Source of the DNA: Candidatus Uhrbacteria bacterium
GTDB lineage: Bacteria > Patescibacteriota > Patescibacteriia > UBA9934
NCBI GenBank assembly: GCA_943359345.1
Contig: CALRHE010000001.1
Coordinates: forward strand, 65,995 to 120,103
Reading direction: 5' to 3'
DNA length: 54,109 nt
Under the pieces are notes generated by a model. The model did no database searches. It was not told the DNA's origin and saw nothing but the letters and a program-made list of their open reading frames with translations. This document shows positions 1 to 5,923 of this stretch, in pieces. The translations under genes and the position numbers were made by a program. The first letter of the stretch is position 1; the number at the start of each line of letters is the position of its first letter.

Positions 1-399
1 AAAAAAGAAAGAGCTGATGATGTAGCAAACTAAAGACAAGAACTCAAGTGAGTAGGCTTGATAAGCACTAGGTAGATGATAAAACGCAAACAAATTCTCC
101 GCATACAAAGTTAATACCAAAGTCACGCTCAAAGCCATGGCCCACAAACCAAATTGCGATTCGATAATTAAAAAAAACATCAGGGCTGACATTAACAACA
201 AACTCGGCGTACCAAGAAAGACCCAAAAGGCTGGGCGTTTAAATTCCCACAACAGCAGCCGCGCGAACAAGCCAGGAATTAAAATAAACGCCAGGGCAGC
301 CGGAATTTTAAGCCCAATCGGGTCAGCAATCAAAAGCCCAAAGCCAGCCAGTGACAGTAAGCAAATGACAAACGGGGTTAGGCGATGGAGAAGAATCAC
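1..399 (-). CDS. Multi-pass membrane protein of unknown function, C-terminus cut by window edge
   Basis: An open minus-strand frame runs from a GTG at 399 to the left edge without a stop (133 codons visible). It begins VILLHRLTPFVICLLSLAG and is almost wholly hydrophobic, with about four membrane segments broken by short polar turns such as WEFKRPAFW. The GTG overlaps the TGA of the upstream gene (GTGA), so the two are probably translationally coupled and start choice is supported by that overlap. No family motif is recognised and the C-terminal part lies outside the window. The plus-strand reading frame over the same bases is an antisense shadow. The hydrophobicity and coupling are seen directly; a role in the envelope is inference. 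Confidence 0.6.
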   Translation of the reverse strand, partial: MILLHRLTPFVICLLSLAGFGLLIADPIGLKIPAALAFILIPGLFARLLLWEFKRPAFWVFLGTPSLLLMSALMFFLIIESQFGLWAMALSVTLVLTLYAENLFAFYHLPSAYQAYSLEFLSLVCYIISSFFF

Positions 400-773
400 A
401 AAGGTAGCCAAGGGTGTTGAGCCTTAAGAGCAGACAATCGAGCTGTGGCATCAAGATCATCCCCCTGAATTAGTTTTCCAAAGGCAATGACTAGCTCGTA
501 GTGCAAATTTAGCTTATTAGACGGTACACGTACAGCAATCAAGGCCGCGTACGTTACTTCTGCATTTTGATTTAACTGATAATCCTCGAGCAAGCTAACT
601 ATAGCCATCTGATACGTCGACTCATCAACGATCACACTCGGAGTCGTGACTTGCCTAACGTCAGGATTGCTTTCTAAAAGCTCTTGACCCTGCGGACTTA
701 ACACCACTGCAAACACGAGCGCTAGCAGCACGCTGAAGCCGAGCAAAATGGCTGGGAACCAATGTCGATCCAT
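396..773 (-). CDS. Small single-pass membrane-anchored protein, function unknown
   Basis: This encodes 125 residues. Residues about 8-27 form one hydrophobic segment after the start MDRHWFP, with an uncleaved-anchor look; the rest is a soluble, helical, Leu/Ala-rich domain (for example YQMAIVSLLEDYQLNQNAE and ATARLSALKAQHPW), reminiscent of one or two TPR-like helical hairpins. No catalytic motif is visible. Its stop overlaps the GTG of the next membrane gene by the GTGA arrangement, so the pair forms a small operon. The 45-base spacer before it (774-818) is A-rich with the octamer GTTAAAAG twice. I do not recognise the family; an extracytoplasmic or membrane-complex helper is only a guess. 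Confidence 0.6.
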   Translation of the reverse strand: MDRHWFPAILLGFSVLLALVFAVVLSPQGQELLESNPDVRQVTTPSVIVDESTYQMAIVSLLEDYQLNQNAEVTYAALIAVRVPSNKLNLHYELVIAFGKLIQGDDLDATARLSALKAQHPWLPL

Positions 774-818
774 AATCTAAGTTAAAAGTGGAAAGTTAAA
801 AGATAAAAGTTGCTAACC

Positions 819-1874
819 CTAAGTTGGCTCGATGCGATTCCGGAAAATCTCAGCCAAGAGCACTGAGCACGCCATCACGAGTGGGATCGACAAAGCTACG
901 CCAGCCACGCCACCAATACGAAAACCAATCAACGCCGCTAGCAAGCTAATAATCGGATTCAGACCGGAAACCTTTTGCATGATCTTGGGCACCAACACGT
1001 TATTCTCGATTAGCTGAATTAGGAAATAGGCCGCCGCGGTCAAGAGTGCGTAGACCGGTGACAAAGATAAAGCCAGTACGACCGCAGGAATAGCTGCCAG
1101 CCAGGGTCCAAGGAATGGAATAACCTCAAGTAAACCAGCCAACAAGGCTAGAATCAGGGCGTAAGGCACGCCCAGAATGCTGAGCGCTATATAGGTCAAA
1201 ATAAAAATCGCCAGCATGAGCAAGAGTTGTCCGCGCAGCCATGCGCCTAGGCGCTCGCGCATCTTGCCGGCCACCTGCATCACAAACGGTTGGTACTCAG
1301 CGGGAGCCGCAAAGGCGATAGCTTTCACAAGTGCGGTTTTTTCGGCCACCAAAAAGAAGGCCAGAATCAAAACTACGCCAATAGCCACCACTGCACCAAA
1401 GGCATTTGAACCAATTTTGAGTAAGTCTGACACAGCCGCCGAGACACCCGAACCACGCAGAGTATCAACAAATTGCTGCAGGTTGGCTGAGGTGGCCTCC
1501 CAGGATAACAAATCTGCGTATTTAAGACCGTCAGCCCCAACAGCAGGTAGAAACGGGGCAAAGAAGCTGGAAAAATTTTGAATTTCAACCAGGACCGGTG
1601 GCACTACCAATATCAACGCCCCAATAACTAGTAAAATACCGATTACATACACAATCAGCGCAGCTAAGCCGCGTGGAATATTCAGGCGCTCTAAATAGTC
1701 AGCAAACGGATCAATGAGAGTGGCCAGGAATAAGGCAGCAAAAAACATCGCCAAAACGTCGCGAATAAAATACACAAAGGCCAGCACGAGTAAAATCAAA
1801 AGCGCGCGGATAATCGTGCCGGTAGAAATCGTAATAGTTTGCGGTAAGCGAGCCGGTTCTTTACGCTCTGGCAT
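819..1874 (-). CDS. AI-2E family transporter (PerM/UPF0118-type permease)
   Basis: This 351-residue protein has the AI-2E transporter family layout. Two N-terminal membrane segments follow an amphipathic start (ALLILLVLAFVYFIRDVL), then comes a soluble middle part and a cluster of C-terminal membrane helices containing the typical ALLAGLLEVIPFLGPWLAAIPAV and LIENNVLVPKIMQ stretches; the proline/glycine PFLGPW and the NxLVPKI motif are family hallmarks. Members are inner-membrane permeases, some exporting autoinducer-2 and others Na+/H+ antiporters, so the substrate cannot be told from sequence. Length is normal for the family. It starts at ATG 1874, divergent from smpB across a spacer that holds an imperfect palindrome. 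Confidence 0.9.
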   Translation of the reverse strand: MPERKEPARLPQTITISTGTIIRALLILLVLAFVYFIRDVLAMFFAALFLATLIDPFADYLERLNIPRGLAALIVYVIGILLVIGALILVVPPVLVEIQNFSSFFAPFLPAVGADGLKYADLLSWEATSANLQQFVDTLRGSGVSAAVSDLLKIGSNAFGAVVAIGVVLILAFFLVAEKTALVKAIAFAAPAEYQPFVMQVAGKMRERLGAWLRGQLLLMLAIFILTYIALSILGVPYALILALLAGLLEVIPFLGPWLAAIPAVVLALSLSPVYALLTAAAYFLIQLIENNVLVPKIMQKVSGLNPIISLLAALIGFRIGGVAGVALSIPLVMACSVLLAEIFRNRIEPT

Positions 1875-1896
1875 AGTCCACTGTATTGTAGCAGAT

Positions 1897-1941
1897 GTAT
1901 TCGAGTATTCGAGAGTTTAAAACCCTTGAATACTAGAATAC
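1897..1941. repeat. Imperfect inverted repeat in the divergent permease/smpB spacer
   Basis: Arms GTATTCGAGTATTC (1897-1910) and GAATACTAGAATAC (1928-1941) pair with one mismatch around a 17-base loop. The words GAATACT and ACTCGA recur in the spacer, and the next GAATAC lies only 14 bases before the smpB start. It could be an operator for one or both divergent genes or a small intergenic repeat; no terminator T-run follows either arm. Confidence 0.5.
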
Positions 1942-1964
1942 TCGACAACTTGAATACTTTTATC

Positions 1965-2408
1965 ATGACTTCACTCGCCAGCAATAAAAAGGCTCATCAC
2001 GACTTCGAACTCCTCGAAGACTTTGAGGGTGGTTTGAAATTGACGGGACCAGAAGTAAAATCTGTGCGGGCTGGCAATACCAGCTTAACCGGAGCTTTTC
2101 TGACCTTCCAGAAGGGCGAGCTCTACCTGAAGAATGCTCATATTGGACATTATGCCCCGGCTGGCAAGGATCAACCCGAGAATACCCGGCTCGACCGTAA
2201 GGTCCTGGTACACAAACGCGAGCTTAATCGCTTGCGTGCCAAACACGAGGCCGAACGATTGACAATTGTGCCAATTTCTCTGTATACTTCGCGCGGTTTC
2301 GTGAAACTCGGCTTTGCCCTGGCAAGGGGTAAAAAGAAGCATGAGAAGCGCGAGACTCTCAAACAGCGTGACCTTGATCGTGAGATCAGAACACGTATGA
2401 AAGAGTAA
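1965..2408 (+). CDS. smpB: SsrA-binding protein SmpB
   Basis: SmpB binds tmRNA and carries it to ribosomes stalled on broken mRNAs in trans-translation. The reading frame opens at 1926, but the family start is the ATG at 1965, giving MTSLASNKKAHHDFELLED and 147 residues, normal for SmpB. Visible family motifs are the N-terminal NKKAHHDFE, the central LTGPEVKSVRAGNTSL with its conserved Gly and Glu, the YLKNAHIGHY turn, KLLVHK-like KVLVHKREL, and a basic C-terminal tail KRETLKQRDLDREIRTRMKE that enters the empty mRNA channel. The tmRNA gene starts only four bases after the stop, so protein and RNA partner are probably co-transcribed. No clear Shine-Dalgarno precedes the ATG. Confidence 0.97.
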   Translation: MTSLASNKKAHHDFELLEDFEGGLKLTGPEVKSVRAGNTSLTGAFLTFQKGELYLKNAHIGHYAPAGKDQPENTRLDRKVLVHKRELNRLRAKHEAERLTIVPISLYTSRGFVKLGFALARGKKKHEKRETLKQRDLDREIRTRMKE

Positions 2409-2412
2409 TTTG

Positions 2413-2799
2413 GGCTCGCCGGGTTTCGACGTCAGCTCAAGCAATGTACGATCAAGCCGAAGTGGCACCGCACTCCGTTATCAAGTGGTGCAAATCAATA
2501 CCCGCCAACGTATTTGAAAAGGCTAAGAATGCTTTCCGCACTCTCGCCTTCTCTCCGGTTCTCGCTTAATAGCGACTTAACCCGCTCCGTCTGTAATGTC
2601 TCCTAGCAGACTCGAGTGTCATAATCAGGAAACTTGGTGTACGATCTCCGTCTTCGTACGCGACACTGGCGACGGAATCGCAAAGTGATATTTTTGTCAC
2701 GCTTATAGTCATTTTGCGTAATCAAGCGTGAATGAGCTTGGAAGTTCTCGTCATTAGGCGACTGTGCGCACGGGAGTTCAACTCTCCCCGGGTCCACCA
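2413..2799 (+). ncRNA. ssrA: Transfer-messenger RNA (tmRNA)
   Basis: The 5' end GGGCTCG (2413-2419) pairs with CGGGTCC (2789-2795) as the 7-bp acceptor stem, followed by discriminator A and an encoded CCA at 2797-2799. A T-arm (GGGAG-TTCAACT-CTCCC) precedes the 3' acceptor strand, and the conserved D-loop-like GGGTTTCGAC sits right after the 5' strand. The intervening about 300 bases hold the tag reading frame and further pairings expected of pseudoknots. It is a one-piece tmRNA of 387 nt, a normal length. The 5' end lies four bases behind smpB, so maturation must cut it out of, or initiate within, the smpB transcript. No strong terminator follows; infC comes after a structured leader. Confidence 0.97.
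2504..2572 (+). other. tmRNA proteolysis-tag reading frame
   Basis: Within the tmRNA, a frame starting at GCC (2504) encodes a 21-residue tag that begins ANVFEKAKNAF and ends SPVLA, followed by tandem stops TAA TAG at 2567-2572. A resume codon for alanine, the following Asn and the hydrophobic C-terminus fit ClpXP-type degradation tags. The usual terminal Leu-Ala-Ala is here Val-Leu-Ala. The alternative resume at GCA 2490 would read a much longer tag and is disfavoured. Confidence 0.8.
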
Positions 2800-2810
2800 A
2801 CTCGCTTACC

Positions 2811-2872
2811 GGACTGACTCCCGTTCAGGCTCCCCTCGGGGACCTCGGGATCGCCTTCACTTTCGTCAGTCC
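2811..2872 (+). promoter_or_regulatory. Structured leader between tmRNA and infC
   Basis: A perfect 8-bp stem GGACTGAC (2811-2818) / GTCAGTCC (2865-2872) encloses a smaller hairpin TCCCC-TC-GGGGA (2831-2842). It sits in a 185-base gap before infC that holds no gene. A leader that controls the IF3-L35-L20 group by L20 binding is known in Firmicutes; whether this one works that way is inference. It might also be trailer sequence removed during tmRNA maturation. Confidence 0.4.
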
Positions 2873-2984
2873 GCCGCTCGCCTTAGCCTCCCCTTCACAT
2901 TCATTCAGGGTCGGCTACTGGCTCGTAAAAAAGTTCAACGACTTTAAGCTTTCAATTGTAAACTAAAATTTTAACCCCATCGTC

Positions 2985-3542
2985 ATGCGCATACATAGAC
3001 ATCGCCGCTTTCAGAAACCAAAATTCTCAGCTCCCGAATACAACGCCAACGGGCGGATTATTGCGGCTGAGGTCCGTTTGATTGATGAAAATGGTGTAAC
3101 TCTAGGCGTTATGGCCAAAGAAGCTGCTGTGGCTCTGGCTGCTGAACGCGGCCTGGACATCATCGAGGTTTCACCAAAAGCTGTACCTCCCGTGTGTAAG
3201 CTTGGTGATTACGGCCAATTTAAATACCAGAAAGAAAAGGAAGCTCGTAAACAGCGCGCCCAATCAAAAGAAGTCGAAATTAAAGGTATCCGTCTAACGC
3301 CCCGCATTGGTATTGGTGACCTTGATATTCGCGTGGCTCAAGCTAAAAAATTCTTTGAACAAGGAGATAAGGTTAAAGCCGAAATGATTTTGCGCGGCCG
3401 CGAAAAAGCCCACGCCGATGTGGCTAATGCCGTTTTCCATCAATTCGTGGCTAAACTTCAGGAGCACTACCCGATTAAGATTGAACAACCTCTCAAGAAC
3501 CAAGAAGGCCGTATGAACATGATTCTAGCTCGGCAGACATAG
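2985..3542 (+). CDS. infC: Translation initiation factor IF-3
   Basis: IF-3 binds the 30S subunit, keeps it from joining 50S too early and proofreads the start codon and initiator tRNA. The 185 residues show both IF3 domains: an N-terminal one (about 20-90) with VRLIDENGVTLGVM and the signature LDIIEVSPKAVPPVCKLGDY, and a C-terminal one (about 100-183) with KEVEIKGIRLTPRIGIGDLD and DKVKAEMILRGREKAH. It reaches normal length. The N-terminal MRIHRHRRFQKPKFSAPEYNA is a slightly extended basic arm. It sits in the classic infC-rpmI-rplT order, but 140 bases and a separate promoter divide it from rpmI. No Shine-Dalgarno precedes ATG 2985. Confidence 0.97.
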   Translation: MRIHRHRRFQKPKFSAPEYNANGRIIAAEVRLIDENGVTLGVMAKEAAVALAAERGLDIIEVSPKAVPPVCKLGDYGQFKYQKEKEARKQRAQSKEVEIKGIRLTPRIGIGDLDIRVAQAKKFFEQGDKVKAEMILRGREKAHADVANAVFHQFVAKLQEHYPIKIEQPLKNQEGRMNMILARQT

Positions 3543-3608
3543 TAGACCGTAGACAGTTTTACAGTAAACAAATTTGTAAGGGTTTCTCACAACTATCTAC
3601 CGTCTACT
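3541..3608. repeat. Palindromic spacer element after infC
   Basis: AGTAGACCGTAGACAGT (3541-3557, its first bases shared with the infC stop codon) and ACTATCTACCGTCTACT (3592-3608) are inverted copies matching at 15 of 17 positions. The flanking sequence carries more GTAGA/CTACT words. It resembles low-complexity intergenic palindromes elsewhere in the window. It has no T-run typical of a terminator. Confidence 0.55.
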
Positions 3609-3629
3609 ATCTACTGTATACTGCACAAC

Positions 3630-3658
3630 TTGACCTTCCACTAAGATTAGGATACTCT
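3630..3658 (+). promoter_or_regulatory. Promoter for rpmI-rplT
   Basis: TTGACC (3630-3635), a 17-base spacer and TACTCT (3653-3658) form a good sigma70-type promoter. Transcription would begin near 3665, leaving a leader of under 20 bases before rpmI. The same spacing and near-identical -10 recur before other plus-strand units here. Confidence 0.7.
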
Positions 3659-3682
3659 TCCCCCGACTTTTCTCTAGTAAAT

Positions 3683-3883
3683 ATGGCCATGAAGACCCAC
3701 AAAGCTACTGCCAAGCGCGTGCGTATCACGCGTACCGGCAAAGTCCTGAAGCGCAAAGCTGGCCAGGATCACTTCAATTCCCGCGAATCGGGGAACGTTA
3801 CTCGCAACAAGCGCACAGATCTTCAGATGCCAAAAACTCTGCAAAAGACCATCAAGTCATTACTCCCCTACCATAAAGCCTAG
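3683..3883 (+). CDS. rpmI: 50S ribosomal protein bL35
   Basis: This is a 66-residue, strongly basic protein of the large subunit. MKTHKATAKRVRITRTGKVL is the family N-terminal signature, followed by the basic stretch KRKAGQDHFNSRES and a C-terminal LLPYHKA; length matches bL35. Two ATGs lie in frame (3683 and 3689); the family usually begins M-(P)-K-M-K-T-H-K, so either is possible and the first was kept. Its stop is two bases before the rplT ATG, so the two are co-translated. The promoter at 3630-3658 serves the pair. Confidence 0.95.
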   Translation: MAMKTHKATAKRVRITRTGKVLKRKAGQDHFNSRESGNVTRNKRTDLQMPKTLQKTIKSLLPYHKA

Positions 3884-3885
3884 GT

Positions 3886-4233
3886 ATGCCTCGAGTTAAA
3901 CGCGGAACACAACACGTCAAGCGCCGTAAGAGTCTTTTGAAGCGCGTTAAGGGCTTCAAGTGGGGTCGTAAGAGCAAAATTCGCTTGGCCCGACCGGCCA
4001 TGCTTAAAGCTGGTCAGTATGCTTTTCGTGATCGCCGCGCCAAAAAGCGCACCTTCCGCAACCTCTGGACCCTTAAAATCAACGCTGCTGTCCGGACTTA
4101 CGGCTTGACCTATTCCAGGTTCATTAACATGCTCAAACAGGCCAATATCGTTCTAGACCGCAAAATCTTGGCCCAAATCGCTGAAAAGCAACCAGCAATC
4201 TTTGGAAAAATCGTGGCCGCGCTCAAAGCCTAA
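3886..4233 (+). CDS. rplT: 50S ribosomal protein bL20
   Basis: bL20 is an early-assembling 23S rRNA-binding protein, and in several bacteria it represses its own operon. The 115 residues begin MPRVKRGTQHVKRRKSLLKR and contain the diagnostic AGQYAFRDRRAKKRTFRNLW and the globular C-terminal part YSRFINMLKQANIVLDRKIL. Length is normal. It directly follows rpmI (two-base gap) and is followed by a strong terminator at 4244-4270, closing the ribosomal unit. Confidence 0.97.
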   Translation: MPRVKRGTQHVKRRKSLLKRVKGFKWGRKSKIRLARPAMLKAGQYAFRDRRAKKRTFRNLWTLKINAAVRTYGLTYSRFINMLKQANIVLDRKILAQIAEKQPAIFGKIVAALKA

Positions 4234-4243
4234 ACTCTTTACC

Positions 4244-4270
4244 AAAAAACCGCTAAAAAGGCGGTTTTTT
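4244..4270 (+). terminator. Rho-independent terminator after rplT
   Basis: AAAAAACCGC (4244-4253) pairs perfectly with GCGGTTTTTT (4261-4270) around a seven-base loop, and more T residues follow. Confidence 0.9.
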
Positions 4271-4288
4271 GTTTTATTGACTTTTAGG

Positions 4289-4317
4289 TTGACATTTTCA
4301 GCTATTTTTGCTATTCT
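4289..4317 (+). promoter_or_regulatory. Promoter of the GC-rich two-gene cassette
   Basis: A perfect -35 TTGACA (4289-4294), 17-base spacer and TATTCT (4312-4317) lie just behind the rplT terminator. Start would be near 4324, giving a leader of roughly 95 bases to ATG 4418. The AT-rich promoter belongs in composition to the host sequence while the GC-rich DNA begins right after it. Confidence 0.75.
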
Positions 4318-4417
4318 GCTTGGTCGTTAGCAGTGGTAATAGTTACCACTCGCCGGCGAGCAATTGACCTGTCGGCTGGTACAACCCTCACCGACTCAAC
4401 GAGAAACAGGAGGAAAG

Positions 4418-4993
4418 ATGACCCGCAGTATTTTTGCCGCCGCCGCGGCCGTGACTTTCATCGCGAGTGCGGTGGTCATCGGCTGGTTCATGCCCAGCCA
4501 GATGGCCGGTTGTTCGCCCCCGGCGGAGGCGCCCACGGCCAATGTCCTGGGCGACGGTAACCAGACGTGGTTGGCCTGCCCGCCCAAGAATTACCACACC
4601 GGAGACGAGGCCTACTCCTTCTCCACGCTGCCGACCCCAGGGTCGGTGGTGGGCACCGAGAAGTTCATGGTCTGGGGACTGCACTCGAAGGCAGAGTGCG
4701 TCACCCTGGGAAACAACCTCGAGCGTACCGACGCCTTCGTGCGCGACGGCCGCTGCTGGATCGAACAGGAGACGGACAACACGTTGTGTCAGATCGCGCA
4801 GAATGATCTGCGCATCGTACACACCTGTGTCGACGGTGCCGGGCAGCCGGTACCGCGCGACGCCGTCACCAACCGCCTGAACACCAAGCGCCAGGCCGTG
4901 CCTGGCCACCCCGGAGTAGACAGTCGCTGCGTGGTCGGCATCACCGACCACGGCTGCGAGCCGAAGCCGGTTGCCGTCGCCAACAACCCCTGA
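4418..4993 (+). CDS. Secreted or membrane-anchored Cys-rich protein of unknown function
   Basis: The open frame extends back to 4364, but AGGAGG (4409-4414) sits four bases before the ATG at 4418, fixing the start and giving 191 residues. The N-terminus MTRSIFAAAAAVTFIASAVVIGW is a signal peptide or anchor with MAGCS behind it. The exported part carries eight Cys (in GCS, ACPP, ECV, RCW, LCQ, TCV, RCV, GCE), suggesting disulfides. No domain is recognised. Codon use is markedly GC-rich (GCC, CTG, GTC, CGC third positions) compared with every other gene here, and the strong Shine-Dalgarno is unlike its neighbours, both signs of transfer. It is followed by a GAGGCCA hairpin and a second cassette gene. 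Confidence 0.7.
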   Translation: MTRSIFAAAAAVTFIASAVVIGWFMPSQMAGCSPPAEAPTANVLGDGNQTWLACPPKNYHTGDEAYSFSTLPTPGSVVGTEKFMVWGLHSKAECVTLGNNLERTDAFVRDGRCWIEQETDNTLCQIAQNDLRIVHTCVDGAGQPVPRDAVTNRLNTKRQAVPGHPGVDSRCVVGITDHGCEPKPVAVANNP

Positions 4994-4998
4994 CCCGT

Positions 4999-5052
4999 CG
5001 AGGCCAAGGTGACCGATCTTCCCCTAGTGGAAGTGACGTCGCCCTGGCCTCG
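4999..5052 (+). other. GC-rich intercistronic hairpin of the cassette
   Basis: CGAGGCCA (4999-5006) and TGGCCTCG (5045-5052) are a perfect 8-bp inverted repeat just after the first cassette gene's stop. The same GAGGCCA/TGGCCTC words form the terminator-like hairpin after the second gene, so each gene ends in a matching hairpin. It overlaps the leader of the next gene, so it could attenuate or stabilise rather than terminate. Confidence 0.6.
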
Positions 5053-5071
5053 CCTCATTTCTGGAGAACAC

Positions 5072-5461
5072 GTGAGAACCACACTCGTCATCGAAAGTCA
5101 CGACCTGGCGCGCGAGACCTTCGTGCGCATCATCGGCAAGCTCGATGAGCATGAACTTTCCGCTGGAGCCGCGACCATCGAGGAAGCTGAAAGCTTGCTC
5201 GTAACTCGCCGAGACATCGGTCTGGTGCTGAGCGAAGTCCGTTTCCCTGACGGCCGCAGCCACGACCTTCACGCCCGTCTGGCACACCGGCTCTCGCTGG
5301 ATAGAGTCCACTGGGTGGCCATGTCAACGGACTGGGAGGATGAGCTCGTCCAACCGGCCCGAGCCTACTACCAGGCTGCCGGCGTGCCGATGGTCGAAAA
5401 GAAAGACCTGAAGCCCCTAGCCCTGCTCGCCCTCGTGCGAGAGCACATGCCACGGGTGTAA
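5072..5461 (+). CDS. Response-regulator-like receiver domain protein, probably non-phosphorylatable
   Basis: Start GTG 5072 is chosen because GGAG (5063-5066) precedes it by five bases; an ATG at 5009 in the same frame lies inside the intercistronic hairpin. The resulting 129 residues look like a lone CheY-type receiver: TTLVIESHDLARETFVRII at strand 1/helix 1, GLVLSEVRFPDGRSHDL where receivers have the phospho-acceptor loop (xLLDxxxPDGxG), WVAMSTD at the switch Ser/Thr, and VEKKDLKPLALLALVRE at the conserved Lys strand and helix 5. Glu stands where the acceptor Asp is expected (SEVRFPDG), which would mimic constant phosphorylation. No output domain or kinase is nearby. Composition is GC-rich like its partner. 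The receiver assignment is by eye and moderately sure. Confidence 0.6.
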   Translation: MRTTLVIESHDLARETFVRIIGKLDEHELSAGAATIEEAESLLVTRRDIGLVLSEVRFPDGRSHDLHARLAHRLSLDRVHWVAMSTDWEDELVQPARAYYQAAGVPMVEKKDLKPLALLALVREHMPRV

Positions 5462-5503
5462 GGCACCAGACCTGGACCGCCGCGTCACACACCTTGCACC
5501 CCT

Positions 5504-5562
5504 CGAGGCCAGAGCAACCGAGCCACCTCTCAGGTGGAACCACTCGCGTCGCTCTGGCCTCG
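5504..5562 (+). terminator. Terminator-like hairpin ending the cassette
   Basis: CGAGGCCAGAGC (5504-5515) pairs perfectly with GCTCTGGCCTCG (5551-5562); an inner CCACCT/AGGTGG hairpin sits in the loop, and TTCTATTT follows. The rest of 5462-5503 holds nothing recognisable. It ends the GC-rich DNA: composition drops back to AT-rich right after it. Confidence 0.75.
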
Positions 5563-5600
5563 TTCTATTTATCAGGCCTTTTATTTACTCACGGCGAGTC

Positions 5601-5629
5601 TTGCCAGTTTTTAAAATACTTGCTACTCT
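5601..5629 (+). promoter_or_regulatory. Promoter for the structured RNA and tRNA-Asp
   Basis: TTGCCA (5601-5606), 17 bases, TACTCT (5624-5629), with TGC just before the -10 giving an extended -10. Transcription would start near 5636 and run through the RNA element and tRNA-Asp to the terminator at 5881-5905. Confidence 0.65.
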
Positions 5630-5669
5630 AGGCCCGCTCAGAGAGTGACATTAAATCACAATCCCCTTC

Positions 5670-5794
5670 CTGGATTAGATTTATTTGAGACTGGTTCTAG
5701 GCGCGGGACAGGCGAAACCGAACGTATGTAACCATACGGTGAGGTTGAAACAGGGACCCGCAACAACGAAACAGGCCAAATAAATTCAATCCAG
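5670..5794 (+). ncRNA. Structured RNA candidate upstream of tRNA-Asp, family unknown
   Basis: A 17-bp closing stem, CTGGATTAGATTTATTT (5670-5686) with AAATAAATTCAATCCAG (5778-5794), has 16 pairs, one of them G-U. Nested inside are GCGGG (5703-5707)/CCCGC (5757-5761), AACC (5716-5719)/GGTT (5743-5746) and an apical hairpin CGTATG-TAAC-CATACG (5723-5738). Single-stranded joints are A-rich with repeated GAAAC words, as in many riboswitch or ribozyme cores. It contains no convincing reading frame, has its own promoter at 5601-5629 and ends six bases before tRNA-Asp, so it is probably cut from the tRNA precursor. I recognise no Rfam family: tmRNA is elsewhere and the signal-recognition RNA tip GGAAGCAG is absent. 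It could be a regulatory or housekeeping RNA; function is unknown. Confidence 0.55.
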
Positions 5795-5800
5795 CTGTAA

Positions 5801-5877
5801 GGGGCGGTAGCTCAACTGGTTAGAGCGCTGCCCTGTCACGGCAGAGGTTGCGAGTTCGAGCCTCGTCCGCCCCGCCA
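5801..5877 (+). tRNA. tRNA-Asp (anticodon GTC)
   Basis: Acceptor GGGGCGG (5801-5807) pairs with CCGCCCC (5867-5873), then G discriminator and encoded CCA. The anticodon stem CTGCC/GGCAG holds the loop CTGTCAC with GTC. Processed from the precursor that begins with the structured RNA. Confidence 0.97.
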
Positions 5878-5880
5878 CAT

Positions 5881-5905
5881 AAAAGCGACCCACGTGGTCG
5901 CTTTT
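5881..5905 (+). terminator. Terminator after tRNA-Asp
   Basis: AAAAGCGACC (5881-5890) pairs with GGTCGCTTTT (5896-5905) around a five-base CACGT loop, followed by ATGCTACTAT. Clean intrinsic terminator for the RNA/tRNA unit. Confidence 0.85.
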
Positions 5906-5923
5906 ATGCTACTATAAAGCCAT

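Noticed and set aside
137-427. Plus-strand 96-codon open frame
   Set aside because: It is antisense to the partial minus-strand membrane gene, which is linked by GTGA overlap to its neighbour and has strong hydrophobic coding character.
2603-2947. Frames over and after the tmRNA
   Set aside because: They lie within the tmRNA and its structured trailer; tmRNA ends, T-arm and tag explain the sequence.
4388-5543. Long minus-strand and alternative plus-strand frames over the GC-rich cassette
   Set aside because: High GC lowers stop frequency, so long chance frames are expected; only the plus frames with Shine-Dalgarno sites and sensible protein features were kept.
5670-5794. Signal recognition particle RNA or second tmRNA
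   Set aside because: The SRP tip GGAAGCAG and tmRNA acceptor/T-arm features are absent, so the RNA stays unassigned.
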